DNA of 6,547 bases from Candidatus Omnitrophota bacterium (GTDB lineage Bacteria > Omnitrophota > Gorgyraeia > 2-01-FULL-45-10): the NCBI GenBank assembly GCA_022703295.1, contig JAKLDX010000064.1:1-6547 (forward strand), read 5' to 3'. Position 1 is the stretch's first letter. Each line of letters opens with the position of its first letter. Under the pieces are notes generated by a model. That model saw only the letters and a list, made by a program, of their open reading frames with translations, was not told the origin of the DNA and did no database searches. Made by a program: the position numbers and the translations under genes. Positions 1 through 5,407 of the stretch are shown here, in pieces.

Positions 1-1
1 G

Positions 2-676
2 ACATTTCAGGACATCCCGAATATACCCGAGTTGCCTGTAAGCCGGTTGCCGGCTTATGAAAAAGAAATGCTGGGTTTTGACATCACTAAGCATCCCCTG
101 GCAAGGTTCGAAAAGTTGCTTCACACTTACTCGACTTGCGCCACCGTTGACTTAAGGTCCCACGGAGACGGCGAAGAGCTGCTTCTCGGCGGAATTATCG
201 CAAAGGCCAAATTCACTACGACGAAGAAGACAAATGAGAAGATGGCCATAGTCACCCTCGAAGATCTGGAGGGGGTGGTGGAGGTGCTCGTCTTCCCGGT
301 TACATTTGCAAAGTCCGGCAACCTTGTAAAACAGGATGCCATAGTATTTGTAAAAGGGAGGCTCAGCCTGAGAGAAGATGAGCCCAAGATAATAGCCAAC
401 GAAATAATCGCCCTTGATGTCGTTACGGCAAAATACACGAAGACTGTTCAGATAGAACTCGTGACCGCCGGGCTGGAGACGACGACCCTGGAAAAACTTA
501 AGAAGATCCTCTCAAGATACCCGGGCAGGATTCCGGTATACCTGGATTTCACCAAACCTGACGGAAACCACGTGGCTATCTCTATCGGGCGGAATTTCAC
601 CGTTGAACCGCATGAGGGGTTAGTCCGGGATATCGAAAAGATATTCGGCAGGGATGTGGTGAATTTCAAAACTTAA
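2..676 (+). CDS. dnaE: DNA polymerase III subunit alpha, C-terminal fragment (5' end outside window)
   Basis: This is the C-terminal 224 residues of the replicative polymerase catalytic subunit. The reading frame is open to the left edge, so the TTG at 32 is not the real start. The segment EKEMLGFDITKHPL (encoded from about 59) matches the linker after the fingers/HhH region that is normally written EKELLGFYLSGHPL. An OB-fold follows (about 173-420) with GGIIAKAKFTTTKKTNEKMA, then LEDLEGVVEVLVFP and a VFVKGRLSLREDEPKIIANEI strand set, all typical of DnaE. The last 75 or so residues (VQIELVTAG onward) form the C-terminal domain that contacts the tau subunit in well-studied homologues. The polymerase active site and PHP domain lie upstream and cannot be checked. 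In full-length DnaE this part is roughly the last fifth. The stop is TAA. Identification is firm, and DnaE rather than PolC follows from the C-terminal OB position. Confidence 0.96.
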   Translation, partial: TFQDIPNIPELPVSRLPAYEKEMLGFDITKHPLARFEKLLHTYSTCATVDLRSHGDGEELLLGGIIAKAKFTTTKKTNEKMAIVTLEDLEGVVEVLVFPVTFAKSGNLVKQDAIVFVKGRLSLREDEPKIIANEIIALDVVTAKYTKTVQIELVTAGLETTTLEKLKKILSRYPGRIPVYLDFTKPDGNHVAISIGRNFTVEPHEGLVRDIEKIFGRDVVNFKT

Positions 677-854
677 AATAATCCGCCTTCAATTTTTATT
701 GACTTTACTCCTTATCGGTGTTAACATAAGTCCTTGTCTCGCAAAGAGTCGGGAAATAATAAAATATTATGATAGACAGAAAGATAGAATCCGACATAAA
801 GAACGTGAAGGGTTTCCTGGAATACTGGGGAAAGCTGCATTCTATCTACAATAG
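663..854 (+). other. Signal-peptide-like open frame without a canonical ATG/GTG start
   Basis: In frame 3, between a TGA at 660-662 and a TAG at 852-854, the DNA reads without stops. Codons from 675 translate as KIIRLQFLLTLLLIGV and then NISPCLAKS: a basic n-region, a hydrophobic core of about 12 residues and a polar c-region ending in a plausible Ala-containing cleavage site. A charged tail (REIIKYYDRQKDRIRHKERE) then overlaps the start of the next gene in another frame. There is no ATG or GTG. The possible starts are ATT at 663 (with AGGG at 650-653 about 9 nt upstream) or TTG at 699, which would remove the n-region. It may be a small secreted peptide, the remnant or frameshifted N-terminus of the following gene, or a chance reading of AT-rich promoter DNA. 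Kept at low confidence. Confidence 0.2.
699..727 (+). promoter_or_regulatory. Candidate sigma70-type promoter
   Basis: TTGACT at 699-704 (5 of 6 matches to TTGACA) is followed by exactly 17 bp and then TAACAT at 722-727 (4 of 6 matches to TATAAT). It lies in the 92-nt gap between dnaE and the next gene, where an internal promoter for the downstream unknown gene, HU/IHF and hisS would be expected. Transcription would begin near 733-736, giving a leader of about 35 nt. The same bases can also be read as part of a signal-peptide-like frame, so the promoter call is not exclusive. This is consensus matching by eye only. Confidence 0.4.
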
Positions 855-1185
855 CATAATAGCGAACGCCTCCCTGACTAAAGAGGATGAAGACAGGTTC
901 ATCGGATCGAAAAACATGGTAAAGGCCAAGTACGACGAGCTGAGGAAGATAATGGAATTCAAATATATGCCGCACGGCCGGCTGACCGATCCTGTCTGTG
1001 ATATACTCGACCTTCAAAGCCTGCATTTCATCTCCGAGAAGAAATTGAAGAAGGTCAATGACGATTGGAAGGATTCTTACGTATTCCTTAACAATATACT
1101 GGAACGGCTCAAGAATAACAGAAGGCGCCTTGAGCAATTTAACCCTGTCGGAGTTTTCGTTAAAAGGGCCCTGGAAAGAAAGTAA
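769..1185 (+). CDS. Conserved-looking hypothetical protein, small, charged, all-helical
   Basis: I do not recognise a named family. The 138-residue product is rich in Lys, Glu, Asp, Arg and Leu, with no signal peptide or membrane segment from this start, so it is predicted to be cytoplasmic. It looks mostly helical: one helical block at about 2-36 (including GFLEYWGKLHSIYN), a second at about 38-64 (LTKEDEDRF to ELRKIMEF), a Pro/Gly-containing turn at 67-76 (MPHGRLTDPV), and further helices to the end. The tail is strongly basic (ERLKNNRRRLEQ then VKRALERK), which could suit nucleic-acid or membrane-surface contact, but that is speculation. The start is ATG at 769, just after an in-frame TAA at 760-762. 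No good Shine-Dalgarno is present: GGGA at 751-754 is 14 nt away, and the leader is AT-rich. It sits 92 nt after dnaE and 16 nt before the HU/IHF gene, so it is probably cotranscribed with the latter. Protein-like composition and codon use match the neighbours. Confidence 0.75.
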   Translation: MIDRKIESDIKNVKGFLEYWGKLHSIYNSIIANASLTKEDEDRFIGSKNMVKAKYDELRKIMEFKYMPHGRLTDPVCDILDLQSLHFISEKKLKKVNDDWKDSYVFLNNILERLKNNRRRLEQFNPVGVFVKRALERK

Positions 1186-1188
1186 GCG

Positions 1189-1194
1189 AAAGGA
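1189..1194 (+). promoter_or_regulatory. Ribosome binding site of the HU/IHF gene, decides the start
   Basis: AAAGGA lies 7 nt before the ATG at 1202 and 13 nt before the in-frame ATG at 1208. The spacing favours 1202 (protein beginning MAMTKKE) over 1208 (MTKKE), although many family members begin with the equivalent of MTKKE. Confidence 0.6.
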
Positions 1195-1201
1195 ATAAAC
1201 G

Positions 1202-1480
1202 ATGGCGATGACAAAAAAAGAGATAGTTCTGAAGATAGCCGAAGAAACCGGCCTGAAACAGGTTGACGTGAAGAAGGTCGTGCAGAAGACGCTCGACTGC
1301 ATAACGGCGTCGCTTTCAAAAGGCGAGACGGTCGAGCTGAGGAACTTCGGCGTGTTCAAGGTGAAGTCGAGAAAGCCGAGAGTCGGTAGAAATCCCAAGA
1401 CCGGCACGACCGTGCCTATCCCGGAACGCAAGGCCGTATCGTTCAAGGCCGGAATGGTGATGAAGAAGAAGGTTAAATAA
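1202..1480 (+). CDS. HU/IHF-family DNA-binding protein
   Basis: This is a 92-residue histone-like protein of the usual family length (about 90-100). Such proteins act as dimers that bend DNA in the nucleoid and help replication, recombination and transcription. Helices 1 and 2 span about residues 4-40 (TKKEIVLKIAEETGL to QKTLDCITASLSKG), followed by the beta-sheet signature VELRNFGVFKVKSRKPRVG (44-62). The hallmark DNA-binding arm GRNPKTG is at 62-68, with the intercalating Pro at position 65. The arm returns through VPIPERKAVSFKAG (71-84). The NFGVF and RKPRVGRNPKTG wording leans toward IHF-like members, but one sequence cannot separate HU from IHF, so no symbol is given. The C-terminus is very basic (MVMKKKVK). 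The gene lies 16 nt after the unknown protein and 66 nt before hisS. A lone Cys33 in helix 2 is uncommon but not function-breaking. Confidence 0.95.
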   Translation: MAMTKKEIVLKIAEETGLKQVDVKKVVQKTLDCITASLSKGETVELRNFGVFKVKSRKPRVGRNPKTGTTVPIPERKAVSFKAGMVMKKKVK

Positions 1481-1546
1481 GCGTAGGCGTTGGTGTAAGG
1501 ATGTAGGAAGTTGGGTGAGGGGTATAGGGTTTGAGAGGATATTAAA
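1481..1546 (+). promoter_or_regulatory. G-rich, nearly C-free leader of hisS with a possible two-tetrad G-quadruplex
   Basis: This 66-nt gap contains only two C residues, both in its first ten bases, and many G runs: GG at 1506-1507, GGG at 1513-1515, GGGG at 1519-1522 and GGG at 1527-1529, with loops of 5, 3 and 4 nt. In the mRNA these four runs could form a two-layer G-quadruplex just upstream of the hisS ribosome binding site (AGAGGA, 1534-1539, 7 nt before the ATG). No T-box signature or leader peptide with His codons is visible. A regulatory role is only a possibility; the base-composition bias is directly seen. Confidence 0.3.
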
Positions 1547-2830
1547 ATGCAATACAAATCAGTCAAGGGGATGGAAGATATACTGCCGGACGGTGTACGT
1601 ATATGGCAGGAGGTCGAGCGCCTCGCGCGCCTTGAGCTTGAATCTGCGGGGTACAGGGAAATTAGGACCCCTGTACTTGAAGAATCTCCGCTTTTTGTAA
1701 GAAGCATAGGGGAGGCGACGGATATTGTCTCAAAGGAGATGTTTACTTTTGAGGACAGGAAGGGCAGGCCCCTTACAATGCGTCCGGAGGGAACGGCGCC
1801 TATAGTCCGTGCCTATATAGAACATTCTCTGAATAGCGTATATTCCGAAGCGGAAGGGCTGCTCTATTATATAGGGCCTATGTTCAGGGCGGAACGGCCT
1901 CAAAAAGGGCGTTCTAGGCAATTTCATCAGATTGGCGTTGAGAGGATAGGCTCCCGTTCGCCGCAGGTAGACGCCGAAGTCATAATAAGATTAGACAGGT
2001 TGCTTAAGCGATTAGGCCTTGATAATTTCAAAATAAAACTTAATAGCCTCGGCTGCAAAACCGACAAAGAGAATTTCTCCGGGAAATTAAAAGAATATCT
2101 TGATGGAAATAAGAGCGGATTATGCGATGATTGCAAAGACAGGATAGAGAAAAATGTATTGCGGGTGCTGGATTGCAAAAGCGAAACATGTAAGGCCGTC
2201 TTAAAAAATGCGCCTGATATGAGCGGCAGTTTATGCGGGAAGTGCGCGGACCATTTTGCCGCGGTCAGGGCCATGCTTCAAGTTGCCGGTGTAGAGTTCG
2301 AAATAGCTAAAAATCTGGTGAGAGGCCTTGATTATTATACAGGGCCGGTCTTTGAAGTCACCCATCAGGCCCTTGGTTCTCAGGACGCTATCGGAGCCGG
2401 AGGCAGGTATGACAATCTTGTAAAAGAACTGGGTGGCCCCGATGTCGGCGCTGTAGGTTTCGCCATAGGCATAGAAAGAGTTATAATGGCATTGGGCGAT
2501 AAGAAGGATATCCTGAAACCAAAAATTATTTATTTTGCCGTCCTCGGTAATACTGCCCGCGACCGGTGCCTGAAACTCTCGGAAGAAGTATCGAAAAGTA
2601 TTAATGACGATCCTTGTAAATTAAAAGCGGTTGTCCTAGTCGGCCTGGAGGGCTCATCTCTGAAATCCCAGATGAGGAACGCGGATAAGCAGGGAGCTAA
2701 ATTTATGATAATAATGGGCGAGGACGAGATCGCCAGGGGTGAGGTCGCCATAAGGGACATGGAGACAAAACAACAGGAAAACAAAAAATTTTCCGAGATC
2801 ATAGAGCATCTAAAAAATAATTTAGGTTAA
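1547..2830 (+). CDS. hisS: Histidyl-tRNA synthetase
   Basis: HisRS is a cytoplasmic class II homodimer that charges tRNA(His) with histidine. The 427 residues match the usual 420-430. The N-terminus (SVKGMEDILPD, 5-15) is characteristic. Motif 1 lies around 36-50 (YREIRTPVLEESPLF), and TMRPEGTAPIVRAY is at 77-90. Motif 2 is at 113-132 (FRAERPQKGRSRQFHQIGVE). The HisRS-specific histidine loop RGLDYYTGPVFEV is at 259-271, and its catalytic Arg is present as R259. Motif 3 is at about 302-313 (AVGFAIGIERVI). The anticodon-binding domain occupies about 326-427, including GLEGSSLKSQMRNADKQGAKF. The insertion domain carries Cys pairs at 193/196 and 230/233 plus Cys210 and Cys215, a pattern that could bind a metal and that I recall in other bacterial HisRS. 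Start: ATG with AGAGGA 7 nt upstream. Only 4 nt separate it from aspS, so the two are almost certainly cotranscribed. No broken motif is seen. Confidence 0.98.
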   Translation: MQYKSVKGMEDILPDGVRIWQEVERLARLELESAGYREIRTPVLEESPLFVRSIGEATDIVSKEMFTFEDRKGRPLTMRPEGTAPIVRAYIEHSLNSVYSEAEGLLYYIGPMFRAERPQKGRSRQFHQIGVERIGSRSPQVDAEVIIRLDRLLKRLGLDNFKIKLNSLGCKTDKENFSGKLKEYLDGNKSGLCDDCKDRIEKNVLRVLDCKSETCKAVLKNAPDMSGSLCGKCADHFAAVRAMLQVAGVEFEIAKNLVRGLDYYTGPVFEVTHQALGSQDAIGAGGRYDNLVKELGGPDVGAVGFAIGIERVIMALGDKKDILKPKIIYFAVLGNTARDRCLKLSEEVSKSINDDPCKLKAVVLVGLEGSSLKSQMRNADKQGAKFMIIMGEDEIARGEVAIRDMETKQQENKKFSEIIEHLKNNLG

Positions 2831-2834
2831 AATT

Positions 2835-4598
2835 ATGCTAAGGACACATACGTGCGGTGAGTTGAACGAGAAGGACCTGGGCAAGGCGGTTGCTATCTGC
2901 GGCTGGGTTGGGGGCCGCAGGGATCACGGCAACCTGATATTCATAGACTTGCGTGATGGCTACGGCATTACGCAGATAGTATTCAATCCGCAGCTTGACG
3001 CTGCTATTCATAAGCAAGGTGAAGAGCTGCGTTCCGAATTTGTGGTCAGGGTCGAAGGCAAGGTCGATAAACGTCCTGCCGGCACCGAGAACCGTAAGAT
3101 ACCGACAGGTTTAATAGAGGTGCATGCGACGAAGATCGAGATCCTGAATAAAGCCGAGACCCCGCCTTTTGAAATAATGGATAATATCACAGTTACGGAA
3201 GAATCCCGATTGAAATACAGATATCTTGACCTGAGGCGGCCTTCCATGCAGAATAGCCTGCGGCTCAGGCACAAGGTGTGCAAGCTGGCCAGGGATTATT
3301 TCGACGAGAGGAATTTTGTCGAGGTAGAAACGCCGATACTTACGAAATCCACGCCTGAAGGCGCTAGGGATTACCTCGTGCCGTCCAGGGTGAATCCTGG
3401 CATGTTCTATGCGCTTCCGCAGTCGCCGCAGTTATTCAAGCAGATATTGATGGTATCCTCTATGGACAGGTATTTCCAAATAGCGAAATGTTTCCGCGAT
3501 GAAGACCTCAGGGCCGACAGGCAGCCGGAATTCACTCAGTTCGATATTGAAATGTCCTTTGTTACAGAAGAAGATATCTATGAATTATCGGAAGGCCTGA
3601 TGAAGAAGATATTCAAAGGCGCCATAGGCTTTGATTTAAAGACACCTTTCCCCAGGCTTAAGTATTCTGAGGCAATGGCGCGATTCGGTTGCGATAAACC
3701 TGATACCAGATTCGGACTGGAACTTTCGGAGATCACCGACCTTGTCGGAGATTGCCAGTTCAAGATATTCCAGGATGTGCTCAAGAAGGAAGGCAGGATA
3801 ATAGCTATAAACGCCAAAGGCTGCGGCTCCTATTCACGCGGCCAGGTCGACCAGTTGATAGAATTTGTAAAAGAGTACGGAGCCAAGGGGCTCGCGAACT
3901 TCAAAGCCGAAAAAGGGGCACTGACATCGCAGATAGACAAGTTCTTTTCGAAAGATGAGCTTGCCGCGATAAAGAAGCGCCTGGCGGCAGAAGACGGCGA
4001 CATGATATTCATAGTGGCCGATAAGTCTAAGATCGCTTATGATTCGATGGCGGCGCTGCGGAAGTTTTTGGGCAAGACCCTGAAGCTTATAGACGAGAAA
4101 GCTTTTAATTTTCTGTGGGTGACCGATTTTCCACTATTTCAATATAATGATGAAGAGAAGAGGTGGGAATCAGAGCATCATCCGTTTACCTCGGTCCATC
4201 CTGACGATATTTCGTTACTCGAAAAGGGCGAGTCGCTCGGTAAGGTAAGGTCCAGGTCTTACGACCTTGTCATAAACGGCACCGAGATAGGTTCGGGCAG
4301 CATAAGGATACACGACAGAAAATTACAGGAGCTTATCTTTAAGACCATAGGCATAAGCGATAGCGAGGCCAGCCTGAGATTCGGCTTTCTTCTGAACGCG
4401 TTCAGGTACGGCGCGCCGCCGCACGGCGGAGTGGCTTTCGGGCTGGACAGGCTGATGACGTTCTTTATCGGATGCGATTCGATAAGGGACGTGATAGCTT
4501 TTCCGAAGACGCAGAAGGCCGTCTGCCCCATGACGAACGCCCCGTCGCCTGTAGACGAAAAACAGCTCAACGAGCTTAATATAAAAATAAAGAAGTAG
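2835..4598 (+). CDS. aspS: Aspartyl-tRNA synthetase, bacterial type, probably non-discriminating (Asp/Asn)
   Basis: AspRS charges tRNA(Asp) and, in non-discriminating forms, also tRNA(Asn). The 587 residues are the normal bacterial size. An N-terminal OB-fold anticodon-binding domain spans about 1-105 (ICGWVGGRRDHGNLIFIDLRD at 21-41). Motif 1 is near 156-170 (YFDERNFVEVETPIL). The flipping-loop and substrate region is STPEGARDYLVPSR (172-185), with QSPQLFKQ at 196-203. Motif 2 runs from about 213 to 239, with FRDEDLRADRQPEFTQ at 220-235 and the catalytic R221. The bacteria-specific GAD insertion lies around 285-400. Motif 3 is GAPPHGGVAFGLDRLM (526-541), and the FPKTQKA tail motif starts at 556. 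His31 and the Gly of RPAGTEN (G83) correspond to residues linked to relaxed tRNA recognition. The gene starts 4 nt after hisS with a weak AGG at 2824-2826 as its ribosome site, so translational coupling is likely. Confidence 0.98.
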   Translation: MLRTHTCGELNEKDLGKAVAICGWVGGRRDHGNLIFIDLRDGYGITQIVFNPQLDAAIHKQGEELRSEFVVRVEGKVDKRPAGTENRKIPTGLIEVHATKIEILNKAETPPFEIMDNITVTEESRLKYRYLDLRRPSMQNSLRLRHKVCKLARDYFDERNFVEVETPILTKSTPEGARDYLVPSRVNPGMFYALPQSPQLFKQILMVSSMDRYFQIAKCFRDEDLRADRQPEFTQFDIEMSFVTEEDIYELSEGLMKKIFKGAIGFDLKTPFPRLKYSEAMARFGCDKPDTRFGLELSEITDLVGDCQFKIFQDVLKKEGRIIAINAKGCGSYSRGQVDQLIEFVKEYGAKGLANFKAEKGALTSQIDKFFSKDELAAIKKRLAAEDGDMIFIVADKSKIAYDSMAALRKFLGKTLKLIDEKAFNFLWVTDFPLFQYNDEEKRWESEHHPFTSVHPDDISLLEKGESLGKVRSRSYDLVINGTEIGSGSIRIHDRKLQELIFKTIGISDSEASLRFGFLLNAFRYGAPPHGGVAFGLDRLMTFFIGCDSIRDVIAFPKTQKAVCPMTNAPSPVDEKQLNELNIKIKK

Positions 4599-4613
4599 AA
4601 GTTCTTATAATTT

Positions 4614-4620
4614 AAGGAGA
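4614..4620 (+). promoter_or_regulatory. Strong ribosome binding site of the lipoprotein gene
   Basis: AAGGAGA is a near-perfect Shine-Dalgarno 4 nt before the ATG at 4625. It is the strongest in the window and shows that this small gene is probably translated independently of aspS. Confidence 0.75.
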
Positions 4621-4624
4621 TGTC

Positions 4625-4867
4625 ATGCGCTCAGCTTATCTTTTATTGGTTATAATTTTTTCGGCTTTATGCATCCTCGGATGCAAGGTTAGTAAACCTT
4701 ATATAATGGAGACCGACAGGGCGGACCAGGGCGTGTCCGGCAACAGGGGTTATATTAAAGGCAATCCTCCGCCTGCCGAGGCCCACAGCGATAAGAGGCC
4801 TTTAATAGCCGTTGATATAGATTTTCCTAAAATAGGGCCTAAGGATAAAGATGAAGAGACGAAATAA
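4625..4867 (+). CDS. Small putative lipoprotein with a GNRGY segment
   Basis: The product is 80 residues. Residues 1-19 form a lipoprotein signal sequence: Arg2, a hydrophobic core (AYLLLVIIFSALCI), then the lipobox ILGC with the predicted lipidated Cys20. Lys at +2 rather than Asp argues against inner-membrane retention, so outer-membrane anchoring is likely if the cell is diderm. The mature chain of about 60 residues has no obvious globular domain. It contains METDRADQGVSGNRGYIKG (28-46), a Pro-rich NPPPAEAHSDKRP (47-59), a short strand-like LIAVDIDFP (60-68) and a charged tail. I recall similar short lipoproteins with a DQ-x-GNRGY core in uncultured bacteria, sometimes longer or with LysM domains, but cannot verify this here. 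No function can be assigned. It sits 26 nt after aspS and 36 nt before ybeY, with a strong ribosome site. Confidence 0.82.
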   Translation: MRSAYLLLVIIFSALCILGCKVSKPYIMETDRADQGVSGNRGYIKGNPPPAEAHSDKRPLIAVDIDFPKIGPKDKDEETK

Positions 4868-4903
4868 ACCGGAAATCATAACCGCATATAAAAGGCCGAG
4901 AAG

Positions 4904-5407
4904 ATGACCACTATGATGCAGGCATCGAAGAAGAGGGTAGGATATAGATACAGGGTGGTGAACCTTAATAAAAAATATAAAATTAATACGAATTTTGTAA
5001 AGAAACTGATATCGGAGGTTCTTAAGTATATAAAAAGGGCCCAGGACACGGAACTGGAAGTTGTTTTTGTAGCAGACAAGGAGATAAAGGTCCTCAATAA
5101 GAAATACCGGAAAGAGGATTCCCCTACCGATGTCCTGAGTTTCAAGATAGACAGAAAAGAGTTCGGCTCTAACCTTTTCCTCGGAGAGATATTTATTTCG
5201 CTTGATACGGCCTTCAAGAATTGCGCGCTTTTCGGCACCGAATTCGAAAAAGAGATAACGCTTTACGTCATCCACGGTGTCCTGCACCTGTTCGGATACG
5301 ACGACGAAGATCAGAAGAATAAAAAGAAGATGTTCAAAAGGCAGGAACAGATCCTGGGGTGTATATGCAAGAACGAAGATTTATCGAAAGTTTTAATGCC
5401 GCGGTAG
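4904..5407 (+). CDS. ybeY: Endoribonuclease YbeY (16S rRNA maturation)
   Basis: YbeY is a cytoplasmic metal-dependent RNase needed for 16S rRNA 3'-end maturation and ribosome quality control. The 167 residues are in the family range. Diagnostic segments are ADKEIKVLNKKYRKEDSPTDVLSF (57-80), the GEIFIS strand (94-99) and the metal-binding region HGVLHLFGYDDED (124-136), followed by KMFKRQEQIL. The family motif is HGxLHLxGYDH with three His ligands. Here His124 and His128 are kept, but the third position is Asp134, so metal binding would use two His and one Asp or a nearby acidic residue. The start is ATG 4904, with AAAGG at 4891-4895 spaced 8 nt. The first 17 residues precede the usual beginning of the domain, and GTG at 4955 or 4958 is an alternative but lacks a well-placed ribosome site. 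The 3' end overlaps the next gene by 43 nt, suggesting translational coupling. Confidence 0.95.
   Translation: MTTMMQASKKRVGYRYRVVNLNKKYKINTNFVKKLISEVLKYIKRAQDTELEVVFVADKEIKVLNKKYRKEDSPTDVLSFKIDRKEFGSNLFLGEIFISLDTAFKNCALFGTEFEKEITLYVIHGVLHLFGYDDEDQKNKKKMFKRQEQILGCICKNEDLSKVLMPR
5356..5360 (+). promoter_or_regulatory. Ribosome binding site inside ybeY that places the dgkA-PAP2 start
   Basis: GGGGT ends 4 nt before the ATG at 5365 and overlaps the alternative GTG at 5359, so it can only serve the ATG. Starting at 5365 also gives an N-terminus (MQERRFIESF) with the length typical of DGK-type kinases. Confidence 0.5.

Noticed and set aside
1481..1546. T-box or His leader peptide controlling hisS
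   Set aside because: The gap is only 66 nt, with no run of His codons, no T-box sequence and no terminator/antiterminator pair.
721..1707. A 328-codon open frame on the - strand spanning the unknown gene, the HU/IHF gene and the hisS start
   Set aside because: It is antisense to three supported genes that lie in two different sense frames, crosses both intergenic gaps, and has low-complexity Ser/Leu/Phe/Arg-rich content with no recognisable domain. It is best explained as a codon-bias shadow.
2530..2802. Antisense open frames inside hisS and aspS (for example 2530-2802, 3008-3283, 4259-4570)
   Set aside because: All lie fully within strongly supported sense genes, lack recognisable domains and have compositions expected of reverse-strand shadows.
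4590..4607. AAGAA...TTCTT inverted repeat after aspS as a possible terminator
   Set aside because: The stem is only about 5 A/T-rich base pairs with a 7-nt loop and is not followed by a U-run, and the next gene begins within 20 nt.
4606..4611. Perfect TATAAT before the lipoprotein gene
   Set aside because: No -35 match at 16-18 bp (AAAAAT lies at the expected place) and no extended -10 TG. Transcription from it would start inside or after the Shine-Dalgarno, so it would not make a useful mRNA.
4802..5287. 161-codon - strand frame over ybeY
   Set aside because: It is fully antisense to the clear YbeY motifs and the lipoprotein 3' end, and its Phe/Leu/Tyr-rich translation mirrors the Lys/Glu-rich sense codons.
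5359..5364. GTG 5359 as the start of the DGK-PAP2 gene
   Set aside because: The GGGGT ribosome site overlaps this codon, and the ATG at 5365 gives the expected N-terminal length, so the ATG is preferred.
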